From positions 3,884,422 through 3,948,421 of the forward strand of contig NC_135563.1 in NCBI RefSeq assembly GCF_964340395.1: a stretch of DNA of 64,000 nt, in the 5' to 3' direction. This document shows, piece after piece, positions 24,390 through 35,811 of the stretch (position 1 is the stretch's first letter; each line of letters begins with the position of its first letter). The notes under the pieces were generated by a model that had not been told where the DNA came from, did not search any database, and worked only from the letters and a program-made list of their open reading frames with translations. Position numbers and translations under genes: made by a program. This stretch comes from Glandiceps talaboti (Eukaryota > Hemichordata > Enteropneusta > Spengelidae).

Positions 24390-25650
24390 AAGTAATATGG
24401 GAGGGGGGGGGGGGGTGCACAACTCCCATAGGTGGGAAAGGTCTGCTGGAAAGCAGTGTTTTTTTGTATACTTTTCTGGGCTGGAAAACTTTGGAAAACC
24501 CTGCTCAGCTGGACTGATAGATTTTGCTTCAGTTGCAGCTTAGAATAAATCTATAAATTTCAAAACATTATTACAATTCTTAAAAGTGAGATTTCATTTT
24601 CCAAAAGACAATTAATTTGGTCAGTTTTTAGCTATTTCATCGTACAAACTGCCGCCTGTATCTATCATAGATCTGTAGAGTATCTATTTTGTGCTATAAA
24701 GTTGGTATTAGAAAGTGTCTCCATTTTTGGGTATGTAGTATGACAACAGTAAGGGCTTGGTAATCTTAGCAAAGCCTCCTAGTATCATTTCACACAGAGT
24801 TGTCCTGTCATATGAACATGTTTAATGAGAGTAATCCATAATGCCAATACTATTTCAACTTTAAGTGCAATTAATTATGAAAGGAGAATTAGAAATTAAC
24901 AGTCATTGGTGCCTAATTATGTGCTTATTTACTATATATTAGTATTTATTATATATTAGTATTTATCATACATTAGTATTTATTATATTAGTACTTATTA
25001 CTTATTAGTGATTATTTATTATATGTTATTATTATTACCCTAAAGTTATTATTATTATTATTTCATTATTGTTATTATGATAGAATTTAATAGTAGGGCC
25101 GGCAAAGAAAATTTATCTAAAGTGTGCTTCTTTGAACTAGTATTGGCAAAATAAACCACTTTCATTAATTTTGTTCACATGACCATATATCCCAGGATGA
25201 GGTGGGCAACTCTTTGTGAAATGACATAGGGAGGCTATGTTGAAACCCCCAAAAACCAAACTGTTGTCATACTACACACCCTAAAAATGGTCTGACTCTT
25301 TCTTATACCAACTGTATCACTCAAAATACATACTATACAGGTCTATAATTCATGCAGACGGTAGTTCATATGATGTAATACCTAAAAACTGATCAAAAAT
25401 AATTAATTTTTTGAGAAATGAAATCTTACTTTTAGCAATTGTAAGAATTATTTTGAAAAATATATCAATATTTTGAACTACAATTAAAATAAAATCAACC
25501 AGTCTAGATGGGCAGGGTTATCCAAAATCTTCTCGCCTAGAAAAGTATATACCCTATATCATACATGTACATGTACCTTATGACATATGCATACAGAGTT
25601 TACAGCAGACCTTCCCCGTATAGTCCATGGGAGCTCAAGGCCAGGTTTCA
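24390..25650. repeat. Imperfect palindrome of about 1.25 kb (foldback-type element)
   Basis: The left arm (about 24390-24870) and right arm (about 25125-25650) are inverted, diverged copies throughout. Matched blocks include TATACTTTTCTRGGC, AACCCTGC, GTCAGTTTTTAG/ATCAGTTTTTAG, GTAGTATGACAACAG, CATTTCACA and GCCAATACTA, each in the opposite orientation in the other arm. The central 250 bp is AT-rich TATTAG repeats. No ORF seen. Confidence 0.75.
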
Positions 25651-26129
25651 AAATAAAGCTTGTTTTATGATTAATTATGCAGAAAATATTGATTTTTGAT
25701 GACAAATATGGCATATTTTCCGAATGACATGTCACCTTTGTGCCAGTTTTGAAAGAAATCAGATATTGGAAGTCTGAGCCCATTGTAATAGTCACTCACT
25801 TTGGGGGATGAATTCTATTCCCTTTTCTAAACATTGTGATCTCTGATTGAGAGAGAAACACAAGTGTGGTAAACCATAATATTTTTGTTCAAAATTTCAA
25901 TTGATAAATATTGAATCAAAACTTTTATGATTCAGTTTTAATTTAGCAAAACCAATTGCAACCTACAGGAGCATTTTGGTTTACACCAGTTTTATTTTTA
26001 CAGCTTTTATTTTATTTATTTTTTACAGAGGTTAATGAGGGAGACGGTAGTTCTCTTATAATAACTTTTTTTTAAAACTCCTCCCATGTAACAAAAACTA
26101 CTCTAATGGTGAAAAACTAATGGTCCTTG

Positions 26130-29100
26130 CTCAGTGCTCGGGGATCATCATGTTATAGACTTTTTGTAATTACAGATTTTTAGTCCTAATTTGCATATCA
26201 CTGATGAAATTATCATATCAAGAATACATCTTAATCTAATTATAGACAACCAAAAAGACATTTTTAGATCATAATTTACATATCACTGATTGGATCGTGT
26301 TATAGACCTTTTGTAAATATAGACTTAGTTTTAGTCTTTATAGCCCTAATTTGCATATCACTGATGAGATAAACACATCAAGAATACATCTTAAACTAAT
26401 GATAGATTTTTTACCATAAAGACACATTTTTAGGCACTAATTTGCATATTACTGATTGGATCATCTTATTATAGACTTTTTTAAATAAAGACCTTTAGTT
26501 TTAGGCTTTTTAGCCCTAATTTGCATATCATCGATGAGATCATAGTATTAAGAATACATCTTAAACTAATGATAGACTTTTGACCAAAAAGCCACATTAT
26601 TAGCCCCTAATTTGCATATCACTGAAGAGATCATCTTGTTATAGACGTTTTGTAAATATAGACTTTTAGTTTGAGGCTTTTTAGCCCTAATTTGCATATC
26701 ACCGATGAGATCATGGTATTAAGAATACATCTTAATCTAATGATAGACTTTTGACCAAAAAGACACGTTATTAGGCACTAATTTGCATATTACTGATTGG
26801 ATCATCTTGTTATAGACTTTATAAATATAGACTTAGTTTTAGTCTTTGTAGCCCTAATTTGCATATCACTAATGAGATAAACACATCAAAATTACATCTT
26901 AATCTAATGATAGAATTTTGACCAAAAAGACATATTATTAGGCACTAATTTGCATATTACTGATTGGATCATCTTGTTATAGACTTTCTTTTAGTTTGAG
27001 TCTTTTTAGGCCTAATTTGCATATCACTGATGAGATAAACACATCAAGAGTACATCTTAATCTAACGATAGACTTTTGACCAAAAAGACACATTATTAGA
27101 CACTAATTTGCATATTACTGATTGGATCATCTTGTTATAGACTTTCTTTTAGTTTGAGTCTTTTTAGCCCTAATTTGCATATCAGTGATGAGATAAACAC
27201 ATCAAGAATACATCTTAATCTAATGATAGACTTTTGACCAAAAAGACACGTTATTAGGCACTAATTTGCATATTACTGATTGGATCATCTTGTTATAGAC
27301 TTTATAAATATAGACTTTTAGTTTTAGTCTTTGTAGCCCTAATTTGCATATCACTAATGAGATAAACACATCAAAATTACATCTTAATCTAATGATAGAA
27401 TTTTGACCAAAAAGACATATTATTAGGCACTAATTTGCATATTACTGATTGGATCATCTTGTTATAGACTTTCTTTTAGTTTGAGTCTTTTTAGGCCTAA
27501 TTTGCATATCACTGATGAGATAAACACATCAAGAGTACATCTTAATCTAATGATAGACTTTTGACCAAAAAGACACATTATTAGACACTAATTTGCATAT
27601 TACTGATTGGATCATCTTGTTATAGACTTTCTTTTAGTTTGAGTCTTTTTAGCCCTAATTTGCATATCAGTGATGAGATAAACACATCAAGAATACATCT
27701 TAATCTAATGATAGACTTTTGACCAAAAAGACACGTTATTAGGCACTAATTTGCATATTACTGATTGGATCATCTTGTTATAGACTTTGTAAATATAGAC
27801 TTAGTTTTAGTCTTTTTAGCCCTAATTTGCATATCACTAATGAGATAAACACGTCAAGAATACATCTTAATCTAATGATAGAATTTTGACCAAAAAGACA
27901 TATTATTAGGCACTAATTTGCATATTACTGATTGGATCATCTTGTTATAGACTTTCTTTTAGTTTGAGTCTTTTTAGCCCTAATTTGCATATCACTGATG
28001 AGATAAACACATCAAGAGTACATCTTAATCTAATGATAGACTTGACCAAAAAGACACATTATTAGGCACTAATTTGCATATTACTGATTGGATCATCTTG
28101 TTATAGACTTTCTTTTAGTTTGAGTCTTTTTAGCCCTAATTTGCATATCAGTGATGAGATAAACACATCAAGAATACATCTTAATCTAATGATAGAATTT
28201 TGACCAAAAAGACACATTATTAGGCACTAATTTGCATATTACTGATTGGATCATCTTGTTATAGACTATTTTATTGTTAGTCTTTTTAGCCTTAATTTGC
28301 ATATCACTGATGAGATAAACACATCAAGAATACATCTTAATTTAATGATAGATTTTTGATCAAAAAGACTCATTATTAGGCACTAATTTGCATATTACTG
28401 ATTGGATCATCTTGTTATAGACTATTTTATTGTTAGTCTTTTTAGCCCTAATTTGCATATCACTGATGAGATAAACACATCAAGAAACATCTTAATCTAA
28501 TGATAGACTTTTGATCAAAAAGACTCATTATTAGGCACTAATTTGCATATTACTGATTGGATCATCTTGTTATAGACTTTTTGTAAATATAGACTTTTAA
28601 TTTTAGTCTTTTTAGCCCTAATTTGCATATAAGTGATGAGATAAACACATCAAGAATACATCTGAATCTAATGATAGAATTTTGACCAAAAAGACATATT
28701 ATTAGGCACTAATTTGCATATTACTGATTGGATCATCTTGTTATAGACTTTCTTTTATTTTTAGCCTTCTTAGCCCTAATTTGCATATCACTGATGAGAT
28801 AAACACATCAAGAATGCATATTAATCTAATGATAGATTTTTGACCAAAAAGACACATTTTAGGCACTAATTTGCATATTACTGATTGGATCATCTTGTTA
28901 TAGACTTTCCTTTATTTTGTCTTTTAAGCCCTAATTTGAATATCACTGATGAGATAAACACATCAAGAATACATCTTAATCTAATAATAGATTTTTGACC
29001 AAAAAGACACATTATTAGGCACTAATTTGCATATTACTGATTGGATTATCTTAGACATTTTGTAAATATAGACTTTTAGTCTTAGTGTTTTTAGCTCTAA

Positions 29101-29420
29101 TTTGCATATCACTGATGAGATAAACACATCAAGAGTACATCTAAATCTAATGATAGATTTTTGACCAAAAAGACACATTATTAGGCACTAATTTGCATAT
29201 TACTGATGAGATAAACACATCAAGAATACATCTTAATCTAATGATAGACTTTTGACCAAAAAGACACGTTATTAGGCACTAATTTGCATATTACTGATTG
29301 GATCATCTTGTTATAGACTTTGTAAATATAGACTTAGTTTGAGTCTTTTTAGCCCTAATTTGCATATCACTGATGAGATAAACACATCCAGAATGCATCT
29401 TAATATAATGATAGATCTTT
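26130..29420. repeat. 158-bp satellite array, about 20 monomers, partly in ~485-bp trimeric order
   Basis: Each monomer has two related halves, one with CTAATTTGCATATCACTGAT then GAGATAAACACATCAAG, the other with GGCACTAATTTGCATATTAC then TGATTGGATCATCTTG. Monomers start near 26188, 26346, 26853, 27012, 27171, 27340, 27497, 27656, 27824 and so on. Between 26853 and 28290 a three-monomer unit of about 485 bp repeats; two copies of one monomer differ at a single base. One hybrid half-unit occurs near 29193. The monomer is homologous to the inside of the TIR element at 57344-58787. Confidence 0.93.
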
Positions 29421-29429
29421 GACCAAAAA

Positions 29430-30277
29430 GATGAGATCATAAGCCTTAATTTGGTTTTGAGACACATATATTTGATCACTATACCATGGGTATAACTGAA
29501 GCGGTGACATTATTTTGTATTGTAATTTATGAATGTTCTGACCATCACAAAACGAAAAATAAATTTGGTTCACATTGTTGGTTGTTATGTGGTTATTAGC
29601 TATATTTGTAATATTGTAAACAAACTTATCTTTTTCATCATCTTCAAAGAAGAATGTCTTTACGGAAATAACTCTTAAATTTGTAACATGAATGAAAAAA
29701 ATATGCGCTGCAGAGCAAAATACACGGGTTTTAATTTTGTATGATTAGCATTTTAATGAAAGAAATATTTCGATTCAACTTTGTATTTCTTGAAAAAAAA
29801 CTAACTAACTAGATTTTGCGAAAACTAACCCTAATTAGAAGTGGCACAGTCAGTATTTCTAGAAACAATCTATTTTAAGTTTACATTTAGTTAACTAGTT
29901 TTTGCGAAAGTTGTTAATTTTAGAATGGGAACCCTAATTAGAAGTGGCACAGTCTGTATTTCTAGGAACAACCTATTTTAAGTTTACATTTGGTTTACTA
30001 GTTTTGGGGTAACTTTAGTATGGGACCCTAAATAGAAGTGGTTTTCTGTGGTTATAGGCAATTATGGTTTTCAAGTTTGTGTTTCGTAAATAGTCTAATA
30101 TAAACATCAATGATTTTTCATTTGAACATGAACATTGTTTCGGTTGTGAAAGAAATGTGTATACCGGAGGTGGCTGAATTTATAGGAATCTGGATACCCG
30201 AGAACAACTTTGTGTACATGACTATGTATGACGTATCTATTCAAATTTGTTTGTCGATAAATTTTGATTTGTATTTT
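29430..30277. other. AT-rich spacer with a ~110-bp direct duplication
   Basis: No gene seen. A segment with AGAAGTGGCACAGTC is present at about 29838 and again at about 29940, then in weaker form near 30030. An inverted match (CAGTCTGTGCCACTT) lies at about 30342, inside the 3' end of the next ORF. Confidence 0.6.
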
Positions 30278-30865
30278 TTATTCGTAGATAAATTTTGATA
30301 TGTATTTTGCGTTCTTAATGTTTTCGAAAATGGGGAATATTACAGTCTGTGCCACTTGAACAACCAATGACAAACTTTCCTCCTGACAAAACCGTCTAAA
30401 TCCTAACCTGTCAACCCGGGCCGCCACCTTCCCGCCAAAAAAGGTACCGCGCCGAAATTGCCACCATGGCCCCCATTCCCATACAACGGGCCCAAATGCA
30501 GCAGAAAGAACAAACATAGCAAACCGACTTATCTCATATACCATCCTTCGACGTTCTCGCAGGGACCAAACCATGATAAATTGACGAACCAATACGCAAA
30601 CCATTGACTTCCATTCTCGAACAGTCTCTATTGTACAGCGAACAAACATCTGAAGCAAACACAGCATCCATACGGTGATACACATTGCAATTTTTCCTTC
30701 CAACTTCCTCTTTTCGACCAGTGAGCGAAGTAGACAGCATACAGCATCCAGGACCCATACCAAACATCGGAATATTCTTCTATCATCCACTCTCAGCAGT
30801 ACAAGGCTTCGGACATATACTATGACGACATAGACCAGGGTGAGCAGCACAATACCAGTATCCAT
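30278..30865 (-). CDS. Unrecognised 195-codon hydrophobic ORF with TATA- and CCAAT-like upstream sites
   Basis: Unknown product. ATG at 30865; 195 codons without a stop in non-repetitive, comparatively GC-rich DNA. The N-terminal 90 residues hold three to four hydrophobic stretches (VLLTLVYVVIVYVRSLVLL; CITVWMLCLLQMFV) separated by basic clusters, so a small multi-pass membrane protein is possible. A Trp/aromatic stretch (VVWEWGPWWQFRRG) lies near residue 135. Upstream on the minus strand TATATAAA lies about 58 nt before the ATG and ATTGG (CCAAT) about 105 nt before it; further ATTGG/CCAAT motifs lie at 31084 and 31131. There is no intron and no homologue I recognise. It could instead be a chance frame. 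Confidence 0.35.
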   Translation of the reverse strand: MDTGIVLLTLVYVVIVYVRSLVLLRVDDRRIFRCLVWVLDAVCCLLRSLVEKRKLEGKIAMCITVWMLCLLQMFVRCTIETVREWKSMVCVLVRQFIMVWSLRERRRMVYEISRFAMFVLSAAFGPVVWEWGPWWQFRRGTFFGGKVAARVDRLGFRRFCQEESLSLVVQVAQTVIFPIFENIKNAKYISKFIYE

Positions 30866-30915
30866 CTTTGTTTATCGTTTGCTGGAGTCGCAAAGACAGT
30901 TTGAAAATGTATCAC

Positions 30916-30978
30916 GCGTCATTTATATACCCAACCCAAGATGTTAGATTCCTGTCGAGAACCATGAACCAATCAGAC
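30916..30978 (-). promoter_or_regulatory. Candidate TATA and CCAAT promoter elements
   Basis: On the minus strand TGATTGGTTCATGG is followed about 40 bp downstream by GGGTATATAAATGAC, at spacings normal for a TATA/CCAAT promoter reading toward the ATG at 30865. Motif match only. Confidence 0.35.
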
Positions 30979-31429
30979 CTAGAGGATCAAAATTTTCCTC
31001 TTCCCCTCCAGGTGCACTTTAAAGGTGGTGGCAGGGAAAACTATTGTGTTTGTAAGACTAGTTAGGTGTTGTTTGTTTCAAATTGGTCAATCACTTGACA
31101 GGGAGTACACGTGTTACATTTGACAAACAACCAATCAAAAGTCCGGAGTTGATTTCTCCACATTCTTTTATTTTACAGGAATACAAACTTATGTAACGTG
31201 CACAGGGGTGAACACTGTGTAATGAAGGTATAGACTAGCGTTCCTCGCTAAATGCGTGCAATGACGGATAAGCACCGGTATTGTTGATGAATTATGAATG
31301 TATGTGTCGACCCCCGTTTGAATGAAAGTGTAATGTATAAAATTGTGTGAAAACCAGGACGTGGTGACGGGGGCTATTGTCTTGGAATAATAAGGTGTTG
31401 TATTTTGTTACCAATTACTCAACTCGTTG

Positions 31430-34400
31430 ACATACAGTTTATTTATTTATTTCACGGAAGGCCGGCAAGTCCCATTTACAGGCTCCTAAAAATGAAAAAT
31501 TCAAGAATACAAAACACACAAGCATATCAAACAAACAAAACTAACTTAATGCACATTAAAAACACATTTTTCGATTACTTATTCTCTAAGTATGTCAGTC
31601 ATTTCATGATGAACGAAGAAGTCATAGTCAAATACAGCTGTAAGTCTTGCACCGTCAACCAGTTCAATTCTGATAGAAATATTTTAAACAGTTCATGTTC
31701 TTTCCTACATTGCAATGTCAGATCCCTTACAAAAAACTTTGATAGCTTTGTTAACTTTCTAAGCATGTTAGATCAAAATTTTCTTTTTATAGCTCTAACG
31801 GAAACATGGTTACATCCCGATTCAAATTGCTGTCTTTATGATTTGCCTTCCTATACTTTCGTTACTTGTAATCGTGAAGCCTCACAAGGTGGTGGATTCG
31901 CTCTGTATTTTCACAACTCGTTGTCCTTCTCTCGCATTAACACATGTAAAATTAATCACTGCGAATCCATCTTTGGGGAAACTATGATCAACAACAAAAA
32001 GATTGTTATAGGCGTTATCTACAGAAGACCCAACACACCTTTTAATGAATTCATTGACAGTTTAGAAGCATGCCTTGATCAGGTGTCAGTGAACGGGCGT
32101 GATTGTATTCTCCTTGGCGATATGAATATTGACACATCTTTAGATAGCCCACCCGTTACTCATTACAATACTCTCCTGAATACATACAATATGACACAAT
32201 TAATTAACACCCCTACCAGAGTTACTAACACCTCACAAATATTACTGACCACTTTATTGAGTCCGGTACAATGGAAACAGACATTTCAGACCACTATCCA
32301 ATTTTCGGCATTATTAAAAGTCTGCATCACGTTTTTGAAAACAGTACCAAAACACACACCTACGATTTCTGGAATTACAACAAAGAGGCCTTCTTAGCTG
32401 ACCTAAGCAATGTATCCTGGCAACCAGTCCACATGTGCGAAGATCCGTCTGAAGCATACAATATTTTTAATGATTTATTTCATACTGTTATCAGAAGACA
32501 TCTTCGAATAAAAACATTTACAAGAACACAAAAGTCAATTAAAAGACCCTGGATCACAAAGGGCTTATTTACATCCATACATACAAAACATAAACTTTTC
32601 TCGAAAATGAAAAATCACCCAAGGAATAACCAAATTAAAAATATGTATACTAGGTACAGGAATACATTGACGAAGCTCCTTAGGTTGGCTAAGAAAAACT
32701 ACTACACCAATAAAATTTCAAATGCCTCTGGCAACACCAACAGAACTTGGCTTATTATTAAAGAGATGTTGAACAAAACACATACCAAATGTTCTCCCGA
32801 TAAATTAACTACAAACAACCCTGGAAACACATGCTTAACAGATACAAGAGATATTACTCAAGAATTCAATAATTATTTCACTGGTATTGGGCCCAATCTT
32901 GCTCAAAAGATTACAAGCAACAAAGACATTAGACAATACCTGGATGGGAACTACCTCAACTCCTTTTTCTTTCACCCCGTGTCTGAAGAAGACGTCCTTG
33001 GAGAAATATTCAAGCTTGATCCCCGCAAAGCTACCGGTCAGGACACAATTAATCCCCTCTTAGTTATACACGCTGCTCACATTATTGCATGCCCCCTCAC
33101 ACATATAATTAACTGTTCTCTCAACAATGGTATTTTTCCAAGTCTACTTAAGATTGCCAAGGTGTAATACCTATTTATAAAAAAGGTTCGCCATGCGATG
33201 TTGGCAATTATCGCCCCATTTCAATTTTGTCCGTAATCAGTAAAGTGTTTGAATCTATTGTCAATCATTAACTTGTTATATATTTTGAAAAATACAACAT
33301 CCTCATCAAAACTCAGTTTGGTTTCAGGAAAAAACACAGTACTAAGCTTGCCCTGGTTGACCTGATCACTGGTATTGCTAATAAGCTGGACAATGGATAT
33401 CTGACATGTGGTATATTCATTGATTTGCGGAAAGCCTTTGACACAATAGACCATAGTATTCTTCTACAGTGTCAGAGGCTTGCCTTTACTTTGGTTTAAT
33501 TATCTCTCCCAGCGTAAGCAGTGTGTCTGTATAAATAATGTTACCTCGCCATATAGCGAAATACAATGTGGAGTACCACAAGGCTCAATTTTTAGCCCCC
33601 TTCTCTTTCTGATTTACATCAATGATATTGTGAACGCTACTGATGCATTTGAATTTCGATTATTTGCCGACGACACAAACTTGTTTCAATTTATCAACAA
33701 TCCCTCAAATATAATTCAGCTTGATCAACTCCATTTCGACTTCAGGAAAGTCTGTGACTGGTGCGACGCCAATAGGCTCACTATCAATGTAGAAAAAACT
33801 AATTTCATGATTATTAAGACTTCGCAAAGATTGGTGAAAACGGAGGGAAGTCTGGGCATCAATCGCTCACAAATTTCACAAGTAACGTCAACCAATTATC
33901 TTGGCGTGTGTTTAGATCAAAATATGCTTTGGACATCACACATTGAAAAAGTTAGGAAAGCAATTTCTCCAATTAATGGCATAATTTCCAAAATTCGCTA
34001 TTACGTACCTAAATCTACTCTTCTTCTGCTGTATAACTCTATGATCTTGCCCCATATCTCATATTGTATAGAGATATGGGGCAATACATACAATACATTT
34101 CTCAAGCCTATCTTAAACCTTCAAAAGAAAGTTATTCGCTTTATAACTTTTTCAAATATTGGTGCTCCCTCCTCCCCTCTTTTTCAGCAACTAGGAATTC
34201 TAAGTGTCCACCAGCAATGCAAATTTAATACTTCTTTATTTATTTTTGATTTGAGGGCCGGTCACTTCCCGCAAACAGTTAACGACTATTTCAACACACC
34301 ACCAAATACGTATCACACTCGGAATACAACGAGAGATAACTTTTACATTCCAAAAGTAAATCTTACTTTGACGCAACACAATTTTCAGTATGCAGCTGCA

Positions 34401-34818
34401 AAACATTGGAACTCCTTACCTGAAGAATTGAAAAAAATACAATCCAGGACTACTTTTAAATCTCAGTTAAAACAGTATTTGTTACAAAATTAATTCAGCT
34501 TTTTCTACCTTACATTGCATTTAATGCCAGTTGTTATATATATTTTTTTGATGAGAACGCGTTTTGTTTTGTTTGTTTTTTGTTTGTTTTTGTTTTAATT
34601 TCAAATTTGTTTTTGTTTTTGCTTTGATTATTTTATTTGTTTAATCAATTGTAGTATGGGCCACAAACTTGACTAGTTTGTTTCAAACTATTTCTGTGGT
34701 CCAGCCATAAACTCTGTATTCATCCATCAGTTTAATTGTAATATTTATTCCACTGTCTTTTGTACTTTCTCTCTTGTTATGTTGATATGATTTTGAGTTT
34801 GTGGCAAATAAAATACTA
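31430..34818 (+). mobile_element. CR1/L2-like non-LTR retrotransposon, copy 1, nearly full length but broken
   Basis: Contains an endonuclease part, a reverse transcriptase part and a 3' UTR ending GGCAAATAAAATACTATAT. The 3' UTR holds TTTG-rich sequence and GGGCCACAAACTTGACTAG. It is 97% or so identical by eye to copy 2 over the shared part (32686-34818). The 5' boundary is approximate. Clade assignment (CR1/L2/Rex-like group) rests on the endonuclease and RT motifs and the short 3' tail. Confidence 0.88.
31600..34493 (+). pseudogene. Endonuclease-reverse transcriptase polyprotein of LINE copy 1, frameshifted
   Basis: Apurinic-type endonuclease: LHCNVRSL, ALTETWL, GVIYRRPNTPF, CILLGDMNID. 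The frame breaks near 32240 (one base missing before GACCACTTTATTGAG) and resumes as METDISDHYPIF. A second break is at about 33165, where GTGTAAT replaces GTAAT and creates a stop after KIAKV. Against copy 2 a deletion of about 17 bp near 33467 and a 3-bp loss near 33500 follow. The RT core then reads CGVPQGS and RLFADDTNLF to the stop at 34493. At least three lesions make it inactive as a protein source. Confidence 0.9.
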
Positions 34819-35811
34819 TATCTAAAATACATTATGAGGCAAATATATAAAATCAATATTGTCAGGTGGACAATCTGGAAAATTAAATTTGATAAATTAA
34901 AGTCAATATTCAAAATACTACAACAAAGACCACTATACGTTGTTATACATGTACATCTGTGAACGGCACAGTGTTTAAAAACATTAAATTTACTGGCATC
35001 AGGTTTGTAAACTTTCTAGTTCTCCGATCCGGCATCTGTGGAACTTTAAAATGTAACTTGAAAAGCATATATGGACTATCATAAACATTACTTACACACT
35101 TGTAAAAAATACCATGTCTAAAAACATCCTCCGTTGCGCTGAGAGGGGATTGGCAAATCGAAAAACTTGCATAATGTGCATATTGTGTCGGTTAAAAATT
35201 ATTCCGTTTAATGAATTTTCCAGAACCCTTTCAATGCTAGCCTGTGGTTTATTTTGGCAAGGTTACCAAATGATTGAGCCCTATTCCAGAATACTCCCCA
35301 TGGGTGATCAAGGTATGCTGTTCCTGCGCCAAACCACAATTGAATGGGGTTGGCTAAGTATCTCCAAATATAGATTACGATCCAACCTCTCCTTGCAAAT
35401 CCCACACTTATAAAGAAATCTCTTATTATGTATGAACACTGAAGTCGATTACCACTGTTATTTTATACTAGTGTATCATACATTTGCACATCTCCAGAAT
35501 ACGGGAAGTATGCCATATAACTGCACAAATGAAAATCAGCGACAACGTTTTTTTGTGAGTTTGAAGGGAAGAGGGAACTGGGAAACAATTTGTACAAAAT
35601 ATTTTCTCATCAGCCCCCACCCCTTCCCTAAGTGCTGTTCGTTCCCTCGGTTTGCATTTGCGCGGAAATGTAATTCAGGCCAGATATACTCTCTGTCTAA
35701 AATAGGTGGAACAACATTATCCACATATTAGGGCAAGAAATGGCAAGACAACTAGTTTATTAACTGTTGAAAGCTTCATAAGACAGTTGATTTCTCGGGA
35801 TTCAATTATAT
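34819..35811. other. Spacer between the inverted LINE copies
   Basis: About 1 kb of unique sequence with short open frames on both strands (for example 35114-35413) but no recognisable protein. It forms the loop of the LINE inverted repeat. Confidence 0.6.
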
